Position numbers and translations under genes: made by a program
The notes under the pieces: model-generated
Database searches by the model: none
Seen by the model: the letters and a program-made list of their open reading frames with translations, nothing else
Told to the model about the DNA's origin: nothing
Assembly (NCBI GenBank): GCA_934202215.1
Contig: CAKPXR010000050.1
Span: 1-10,147 of the forward strand
DNA: 10,147 nucleotides
Reading direction: 5' to 3'
DNA from: an uncultured Veillonella sp.
GTDB taxonomy: Bacteria > Bacillota > Negativicutes > Veillonellales > Veillonellaceae
Part shown: positions 5,270 to 10,147 of the stretch, one piece after another
Layout: every line of letters starts with the position of its first letter
How positions within the stretch are numbered: the first letter of the stretch is position 1

Positions 5270-6865
5270 ATGGAACGGATTCAAGATCTTGTGTACACGC
5301 ATGTGCAGGGTGGCCAGTTTAGATGGGTTACTGTCAGCACATTGATGCTCGCATTGGGCACGATTTTGCATTTGGTGAGCCCTAGTGTGGCTGGGGTAAC
5401 GCCGAACTGGACAATTGCTACGTACTGCGTAGCTATTTTATTGACTCGCCCTAGTTTGAGTCAAACCTTGGGAATTGGCCTTGTGGCGGCCCTCATCAAT
5501 GTTTTGACATCTAAGTCAGCATTCCCTTATGGTAACTTATTGTCCGAACCAGGCGGGGCGTTGACAGCGGCTCTCGTAACACGTGCTATGTTATCTATGA
5601 AGTTCCGTAAAATTGGTGGGTTCGATTTGACTCCAATCTTCTCTGGCTTCTTAGCTACTGTTGTATCTGGTGGTATCTTTGTTACCCTCTTATGGCAGGT
5701 ACTTGGATTGCCAAATAATGTATATATGTACGGCATGTGGCCATTGGTACTTATCGTAGGCGCTTTGAATGGTGCTATTACACCAATCTTATACATTCCG
5801 GCACAACGTCTATTCTCTAAACGCGGTATGTTGCCAAGTGCAGATCAAATGACGTCTGACCATAGTCATATGACAATCTTGCCTGAGCGCCAAGCTAAAA
5901 TCTCTATTGAGCATGTAAATTACTACCATCCAAAGGCGACTACACCATCTCTTGAAAACATCAATCTTGATGTACATGATGGGGACTTCCTCGTTGTGAC
6001 TGGCCCTGCTGGTTGTGGTAAAAGTACCCTTTGTATGGCTATGGTAGGGGCTGTGCCTAAATTCTACGGTGGCCGTCTTGAAGGTATGGTCTTTGTAGAT
6101 GGTAAAGCGACTACGCAAATGGAAATTCCTGAGCTTGCGAACCACATCGGTGTAGTTCTTGCCGACTATGATACGCAACTCGTAACGATGACAGTTCGTG
6201 AAGAAGTAGCTTTTGCTATGGAAAACCGCGGTTATGATCGTGAAACTATCAAAGCTCGTTCTGAAGAGGTGTTTAAACAAGTTGGCCTTGTAGGCTTAGA
6301 AGATCGCAAGATTACAAGCTTGTCTGGTGGCCAACGCCAACGTTTGGCAATTGCTTCCGTATTGGCTACGAACCCAACAGTTCTTGTACTCGATGAACCA
6401 ACCAGCTCTCTCGACCCAGATGGGACTGCAGAATTATATCGCCTTGTAGGTGATTTAAATCAAAAACACGGTATTACTGTTGTTGTTATCGACCATGATT
6501 TACATGCTGTGTTACCGTATGCGAACCGCATGGCTCTCATGGTGGATGGCTCCGTTGCATGTGATGCGGATGTACCGACTACGCTTCGTTACATGTACGA
6601 ACATAATATTCACGTAGATGCATTGCCATCTGTGTTCACAACGTACATGGAACTTGAACATGCGGGCTTCCACAGTGATGAACCTTGGCTCAGCATCGAG
6701 TCTGCTATTAAGGGCTTGCACCAAATTGAAATGGCTCATGCTATTCAAAATGAGGTTCATGGTGAAAGCAACTCTCCAGCTAATCAATCTAATACAGTAG
6801 AAAATAAACAACCAATTCAACGCGTTGATGATGTACAAGGAAAGGACGGTGGCGCTCATGCTTAA
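5270..6865 (+). CDS. ECF transporter: TrpP-like S-component fused to ABC ATPase
   Basis: A 531-residue fusion. Residues 1-185 are hydrophobic with about six membrane segments. The opening MLALGTILHLVSPSVAGVTP (26-45), followed by membrane helices, resembles the tryptophan S-component TrpP, so tryptophan or a related small molecule is the best guess for substrate. Residues 210-450 are an EcfA-type ATPase: Walker A GPAGCGKST (245-253), signature LSGGQ (351-355), Walker B VLVLDEPTSSLD (371-382, Glu376) and H-loop His409. The Q-loop Gln is replaced: VVLADYDTQ (295-303) has Ala298 where FQD is usual. A hydrophilic tail of about 40 residues (490-531) ends the protein. AAAGAGG lies 5 bases before the ATG. 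It shares 8 bases with the next ATPase and is followed by EcfT, so one operon makes the whole transporter. Substrate assignment is tentative. Confidence 0.85.
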   Translation: MERIQDLVYTHVQGGQFRWVTVSTLMLALGTILHLVSPSVAGVTPNWTIATYCVAILLTRPSLSQTLGIGLVAALINVLTSKSAFPYGNLLSEPGGALTAALVTRAMLSMKFRKIGGFDLTPIFSGFLATVVSGGIFVTLLWQVLGLPNNVYMYGMWPLVLIVGALNGAITPILYIPAQRLFSKRGMLPSADQMTSDHSHMTILPERQAKISIEHVNYYHPKATTPSLENINLDVHDGDFLVVTGPAGCGKSTLCMAMVGAVPKFYGGRLEGMVFVDGKATTQMEIPELANHIGVVLADYDTQLVTMTVREEVAFAMENRGYDRETIKARSEEVFKQVGLVGLEDRKITSLSGGQRQRLAIASVLATNPTVLVLDEPTSSLDPDGTAELYRLVGDLNQKHGITVVVIDHDLHAVLPYANRMALMVDGSVACDADVPTTLRYMYEHNIHVDALPSVFTTYMELEHAGFHSDEPWLSIESAIKGLHQIEMAHAIQNEVHGESNSPANQSNTVENKQPIQRVDDVQGKDGGAHA

Positions 6866-7670
6866 GGTTGAAAACATCCGCTTTGGCTATGTGCCATCCG
6901 TAGACATCTTCCGTGATGTGACTTTCACCATCGAAGGTGGCGAATATATTGCCATCGGTGGTCGTAATGGTTGTGGCAAAACGACTATTACTCGTTTGCT
7001 CGTAGGCCTTGAAAAGGCTAGTGAAGGCCGTATGTACTATAACGGCACAGATATTACATCTATGCCGCCATCTAAACGTGGTCAATTTATCGGTTATGTA
7101 TTCCAACAACCAGATCGCCAAATGTTCAGACCAACCGTAGCGACAGAGGTTGCCTTCGGTCCTGAATCCTTGGGACGCAGTAAATCCGAAGTGAAACAAA
7201 TCGTCGATGAAGTGTTGGAGCGCATAGGCATCGCTCACTTACGTGAAGCGTATCCTCCAACATTACGCCGTGGCGAAAAGCAACGCGTTGCTATCGCTTC
7301 TGCATTAGCGATGCAATCTAAAATCCTCATCCTCGACGAACCAACAAGTGGTCAAGATGGTAAGGAGACTAAAGAGTTGTTAGCATTATTGCGCCAACTC
7401 AATCAAGAAGGTATTACAATCCTTCTCATTACACATGATATGGAAATTATGGCTAGCGAATGTAGCCGTGCGCTCATCATGGGTAACCAAACGGTTGCCT
7501 TTGATGGCAGTCCAGAAGAATTATTTAAGAAATCTACGGACGAATTGCAAGACCTAGGCCTTACAAAACCGCCAAGTGTGGAACTTTCACTAGCGGTACC
7601 ATCTCTAGGCTATTGCAAATCCATGGATGAATTGAAATCTAAGTTAGTGGCTCAGTTGAGCGGGAAATAG
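6858..7670 (+). CDS. ECF transporter second ATPase (EcfA-type) with a degenerate signature motif
   Basis: The partner ATPase of the fused protein upstream, 270 residues, cytoplasmic. Motifs: Walker A GRNGCGKTT (35-43), intact Q-loop VFQQPDRQ (81-88), Walker B ILILDEPT (156-163, Glu161) and H-loop ITHD with His193. The signature LSGGQ is replaced by LRRGE (136-140), and the D-loop reads SGQDG rather than SGLDP. The start is the ATG at 6858, which gives MLKVENIRFGY as in relatives and overlaps the upstream stop by 8 bases (ATGCTTAA), suggesting translational coupling. An in-frame ATG at 6825 would add 11 unrelated residues. With Walker A, Walker B and the H-loop intact, it should still bind ATP; the altered residues belong to the site it shares with Walker A of the fused ATPase. 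Confidence 0.93.
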   Translation: MLKVENIRFGYVPSVDIFRDVTFTIEGGEYIAIGGRNGCGKTTITRLLVGLEKASEGRMYYNGTDITSMPPSKRGQFIGYVFQQPDRQMFRPTVATEVAFGPESLGRSKSEVKQIVDEVLERIGIAHLREAYPPTLRRGEKQRVAIASALAMQSKILILDEPTSGQDGKETKELLALLRQLNQEGITILLITHDMEIMASECSRALIMGNQTVAFDGSPEELFKKSTDELQDLGLTKPPSVELSLAVPSLGYCKSMDELKSKLVAQLSGK

Positions 7671-7679
7671 GAGGGACAT

Positions 7680-8348
7680 ATGGAACGTTTAGTACCGTTA
7701 ACAAAAATTTTGATGACCCTCGCCGTATCCGTGTGGGCCATTCTATTGCGCGACTGGCAATCCCTATTGGCCTTGGTCGTTGTAGAGTTTGTTGTGTTAT
7801 TTGTAGCAGGTCTATTGATCAAACAACGTAAGGCCGTAGCGGCATTGACTAGCTTTGCCGTATTCCTTGGCATTGTTCAATTCCTTGGCAGTGGTGATGT
7901 AACATCCGCTATCGTATCTGGCTTGCGCATGCTCGCCATGACGCTTGTATTCATCTGCTTGTTGGCAACTACAAAATTGCAAGACCTTACAGCGGCGCTT
8001 GTAACACAATGCAAAATTCCTTACGAATATGCATTTATGTTCACTGCAGCACTTCGCTTCGTGCCTGACTTCATTGCTGAAAGCCACGCCGTACAAGAAG
8101 CGCAAGCGTGCCGTGGTTTGTCTTTAGAAGGCAACTTCATTAAACGCATCAAATCCTATGCGTCTGTTATCCAACCATTGCTCTTAAAATCCTTGGGCCG
8201 CTCCGAAACAATGGCGTTGTCCTTGGAATTACGTGGCTTTGGTGGCCCAACACATAGCTTTGCTGCATCCGTAGGCTTGAAAACTATGGACTACGCAGTG
8301 ATTGGTGCTTTGATTGTTATTACAATACTACTATTCGTTATTGTGTAA
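7680..8348 (+). CDS. ecfT: ECF transporter transmembrane coupling protein EcfT
   Basis: The T-component that joins the two ATPases to the S-component in the membrane. 222 residues with hydrophobic segments at about 10-47, 54-70, 80-97 and 203-222. The long cytoplasmic coupling part contains the two X-R-G coupling-helix motifs of the family, CRG (144-146, in EAQACRGLSLEG) and LRG (184-186, in LELRGFGG). These insert into grooves of the two ATPases. AGGAGGG at 7669-7675 overlaps the upstream stop codon and lies 4 bases before the ATG. It is the last gene of the operon, followed by a strong terminator. Having its own EcfT and ATPases suggests a dedicated (group I) ECF system rather than a shared module. 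Confidence 0.93.
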   Translation: MERLVPLTKILMTLAVSVWAILLRDWQSLLALVVVEFVVLFVAGLLIKQRKAVAALTSFAVFLGIVQFLGSGDVTSAIVSGLRMLAMTLVFICLLATTKLQDLTAALVTQCKIPYEYAFMFTAALRFVPDFIAESHAVQEAQACRGLSLEGNFIKRIKSYASVIQPLLLKSLGRSETMALSLELRGFGGPTHSFAASVGLKTMDYAVIGALIVITILLFVIV

Positions 8349-8375
8349 TAGATAGAAAAGAAAAAAAATTATTTA

Positions 8376-8398
8376 TGGTATACTACTAATAGGTAGTA
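8376..8398 (+). promoter_or_regulatory. Possible extended -10 with adjoining TACTAC/GTAGTA inverted repeat
   Basis: TG at 8376-8377 followed by TATACT (8379-8384), overlapping an inverted repeat TACTAC (8381-8386) / GTAGTA (8393-8398). A transcript starting near 8391 would run only about 70 bases to the terminator at 8429-8458. No -35 is evident, so this may be chance. Confidence 0.25.
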
Positions 8399-8428
8399 AA
8401 GCGTACAAAATATTGCCTACAATATAAC

Positions 8429-8458
8429 AAAAAGGACGAGTTGAAACTCGTCCTTTTT
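8429..8458. terminator. Strong bidirectional Rho-independent terminator after ecfT
   Basis: A perfect 13-base inverted repeat (8429-8441 with 8446-8458) around a TGAA loop, with A-tract and T-tract ends. It closes the ECF operon on the plus strand and would also work in the other direction. Confidence 0.93.
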
Positions 8459-8555
8459 CTTGCGTATTGGAGTTATTTTTATATATTATGTTATATAGAA
8501 ATAATTTTAGTCTTGGCTACCGGATTTTGGATACCAACTGTTTTGAGGAATTCTT

Positions 8556-9056
8556 ATGAGTGAATTAGTAATACGACCAATTATAAAGGATGATATCGCA
8601 GTTTGTTTAGATATTTATAATTACGAGGTTGTGAACGGCGTAGCAACGCTTGATCTTGAACCTCGCACGTTACTAGAGTGGCAGGAGTGGTATGAGGCTC
8701 ATAGTGACGAGCACCATCCAATTATAGTAGGTACCGTTGATGGTGTGGTGGCAGGTTATGCATCGCTTTCACCATATCGACCTAAAGAGGCCTACAAAAG
8801 TACGGTAGAGTTATCCATTTACATTCATCAAGAATACCGAGGTAAAGGGATTGCCACACAATTGATGGACCATATTTTAGAGATTGCAAAGAATGACCCA
8901 TTGTTACACAATGTGGTTTCCGTCATTACCGCTGGTAACGAAGGTAGCACCAAGTTGCATGAACGTTTTGGATTTACTTATTGTGGACTAACACCTCAAG
9001 TTGGTTTCAAACACGGTAAATATCAGGATACCGAAACATACGCATTATTGGTATAA
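8556..9056 (+). CDS. GNAT N-acetyltransferase, phosphinothricin/MnaT type
   Basis: Transfers acetyl from acetyl-CoA to an amino group. 166 residues, a normal length. SLSPYRPKEAYKSTVELSIY (70-89) is the characteristic block of the phosphinothricin / methionine-sulfone acetyltransferase (Pat, MnaT, YwnH) subgroup. It is followed by the acetyl-CoA pyrophosphate loop HQEYRGKGIA (91-100) and by GNEGSTKLHERFGF (127-140) of motif B. VGFKHGKYQDTETYAL (149-164) is the usual C-terminal block. The natural substrate is probably a small amino acid analogue or metabolite; resistance to a toxin cannot be claimed. GAGGAA at 8545-8550 precedes the ATG by 5 bases. It lies after a strong terminator, so it has its own promoter, which I cannot place with confidence (TTGGAG at 8467-8472 is a weak -35). 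Confidence 0.9.
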   Translation: MSELVIRPIIKDDIAVCLDIYNYEVVNGVATLDLEPRTLLEWQEWYEAHSDEHHPIIVGTVDGVVAGYASLSPYRPKEAYKSTVELSIYIHQEYRGKGIATQLMDHILEIAKNDPLLHNVVSVITAGNEGSTKLHERFGFTYCGLTPQVGFKHGKYQDTETYALLV

Positions 9057-9109
9057 TAAAACGTAGATATTAAAGTAAAGACTAATAATGTACAGATGAT
9101 AGATAAGGG

Positions 9110-9130
9110 TTCGCCAAGGGGTAGGGCGAA
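9110..9130 (+). promoter_or_regulatory. Hairpin directly before the histidinol-phosphatase ribosome binding site
   Basis: TTCGCC (9110-9115) and GGCGAA (9125-9130) form a 6-bp stem with a 9-base loop, ending one base before the Shine-Dalgarno AGGGTG (9132-9137). There is no T-run, so it is not a terminator. It could affect translation of the downstream gene. Confidence 0.3.
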
Positions 9131-9142
9131 TAGGGTGATTGA

Positions 9143-10006
9143 ATGAACATGAAAGATGAACGGCAGTTCGTTGGATACAGCAAGTATCGCAGCCGTCTTG
9201 TAGATGGTCATGTGCATACAGAGTTATGTCCACATGGTAGTGGAGACCGAACTGCATTGATGATTGAAAAGGCCATCGAGTTGCGCATTGAAAAGGTATG
9301 CCTTACAGAGCATGCGCCGTTGCCAAAGGCTTTTGCAGCTGAATACGGTGGTGACCAAAAGGCCTATGATACAGCGTCTTTGAAATTAAACCAAGTTGAT
9401 AGCTATCTAGAATTAGGTCGTCAATTACAACGTGCTTATGGTACACATATCGATATCTCCCTCGGCTTTGAGGTGGATTATATTCCAGGCTTCGAGGCAG
9501 ATATTCAGGAGTTCCTCGATCGCTATGGTCCGTTGACGGACGATAATATTTTGTCTGTTCACTTTATGGAAGGCGTTAATAATGCCTTTTACTGCTTAGA
9601 CTATAGCCCTGAAGAATTTGAAAAGGGCTTTGGGACTTGGATTGAAAAGCAATATGAGTTGTATTACAAATATTACTCCACAGTGCGCCAAGCCGTACGT
9701 GCTGACCTCGGTGAATATACACCAAAACGTATCGGTCACTTTGATTTGATTAAAAAATACCAACATCACTTTGGTTTTGAACATCACTTAGATCGTCGCA
9801 ATGCGCAGGTGGTAAGCGATATTTTACATATTATGCGCGTACAAGGTCGTGAACTAGACTACAACATGAGTGGCTTCTTTAAGCCAGATTGCCGTGAAAT
9901 GTACCCAAGCCGCTTTATCCAAGGCATGGCTGCTGTCATCGGCGTGCCATTTGTATTGGGCTCTGATGCACATAGCATAGCAGATATAGAACGTATCTGG
10001 GGATAG
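9143..10006 (+). CDS. hisK: Histidinol-phosphatase, PHP family (HisK/HisJ type)
   Basis: Predicted to dephosphorylate L-histidinol phosphate to histidinol, the penultimate stage of histidine synthesis, using a metal cluster in a PHP-fold barrel. 287 residues. Metal-ligand motifs in order: DGHVHT (21-26, His23 and His25), TEHAP (55-59, His57), GFEVD (108-112, Glu110), SVHF (138-141, His140), GHFD (198-201, His199) and GSDAH (273-277, Asp275 and His277). ATG 9143 is chosen because AGGGTG (9132-9137) is 5 bases upstream; ATG 9149 is an alternative. The protein ends ten residues after GSDAH, shorter than relatives that carry a further C-terminal helix, but all ligands are present. No other his genes are near. 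The broader PHP family includes other phosphoesterases, so the substrate is inferred. Confidence 0.88.
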   Translation: MNMKDERQFVGYSKYRSRLVDGHVHTELCPHGSGDRTALMIEKAIELRIEKVCLTEHAPLPKAFAAEYGGDQKAYDTASLKLNQVDSYLELGRQLQRAYGTHIDISLGFEVDYIPGFEADIQEFLDRYGPLTDDNILSVHFMEGVNNAFYCLDYSPEEFEKGFGTWIEKQYELYYKYYSTVRQAVRADLGEYTPKRIGHFDLIKKYQHHFGFEHHLDRRNAQVVSDILHIMRVQGRELDYNMSGFFKPDCREMYPSRFIQGMAAVIGVPFVLGSDAHSIADIERIWG

Positions 10007-10010
10007 ATTG

Positions 10011-10147
10011 ATGAGAAAATTGTTGTTTGGGATTATTATTCTCATAACTCTAATAACAGCTTTTATAGCGTATATGTTTTATCATGAACCATCATCAGAT
10101 GAGCTGGTTGGCCGTAGTGTAGTTTTAGAGTTTGGGCCTAAGAATGA
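10011..10147 (+). CDS. Start of a membrane-anchored or secreted protein of unknown function (partial)
   Basis: An open frame beginning with ATG at 10011 and running off the right edge after 45 codons. It begins MRKLLFGIIILITLITAFIA, a short positive N-terminus followed by a strong hydrophobic segment (about 5-22). Then comes a polar stretch YHEPSSDELVGRSVVLEFGP. This is a signal peptide or membrane anchor; there is no lipobox cysteine in the visible part. GGGG at 9999-10002 lies 8 bases before the start, and the gene begins 4 bases after the upstream stop, so it is probably co-transcribed. No family is recognised. Confidence 0.65.
   Translation, partial: MRKLLFGIIILITLITAFIAYMFYHEPSSDELVGRSVVLEFGPKN

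Noticed and set aside
6512..7238. Minus-strand open frames across the ECF ATPase genes
   Set aside because: They lie opposite genes with complete ABC motifs and have no ribosome binding sites or domains.
1..10147. CRISPR array, tRNA, rRNA, insertion sequence or attachment site
   Set aside because: I found no spaced repeat arrays, no tRNA-like cloverleaf, no rRNA segments and no transposase or terminal inverted repeats flanking the AT-rich island.

Overview
The window looks like a chromosomal segment of a low-to-mid GC Firmicute. The gene set, the AGGAG-type ribosome binding sites and the moderately AT-rich genes fit a Veillonella-like Negativicute, but no marker gene here proves the genus.

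Left part, minus strand (1-3783). A ribose uptake and activation cluster is transcribed right to left: rbsK (ribokinase), rbsD (ribose pyranase) and rbsA (ribose ABC ATPase, running off the left edge inside its second signature motif). RbsA powers import, RbsD interconverts ribose anomers and RbsK makes ribose-5-phosphate. The rbsK-rbsD gap holds a 78-nt near-palindrome whose pairing is better on the transcribed strand. Upstream lies a separate minus-strand NAD(P)-binding SDR-like gene, with its own likely -10 box and a long hairpin terminator.

Middle part (about 3840-5195). This is an accessory, visibly AT-rich island. On the minus strand is a decapitated open frame (3987-4049) resembling the TxpA / holin-like family of type I toxins. 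Facing it on the plus strand is a strong extended -10 promoter driving a predicted structured RNA of about 108 nt. That RNA would overlap the toxin 3' end and terminate inside it, as in RatA/TxpA. Next comes an Abi_2-family protein of 311 aa with a HEPN-type RNACAH motif, a predicted RNase of the abortive-infection type, followed by two tandem terminators.

Right part, plus strand (5206-8460). A compact ECF transporter operon contains a TrpP-like S-component fused to an ABC ATPase, a second ATPase overlapping it by 8 bases, and EcfT, closed by a strong terminator. The two ATPases are asymmetric: every degenerate motif falls on the same composite ATP site.

Right end (8556-10147). There is a GNAT acetyltransferase of the phosphinothricin/MnaT type, a PHP-family histidinol-phosphatase, and the start of a membrane-anchored or secreted protein cut by the window edge.

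The strongest candidates for something under-described are the broken toxin with its surviving antisense RNA beside the Abi_2 gene, and the one-sided degenerate ECF ATPase pair fused to its S-component.
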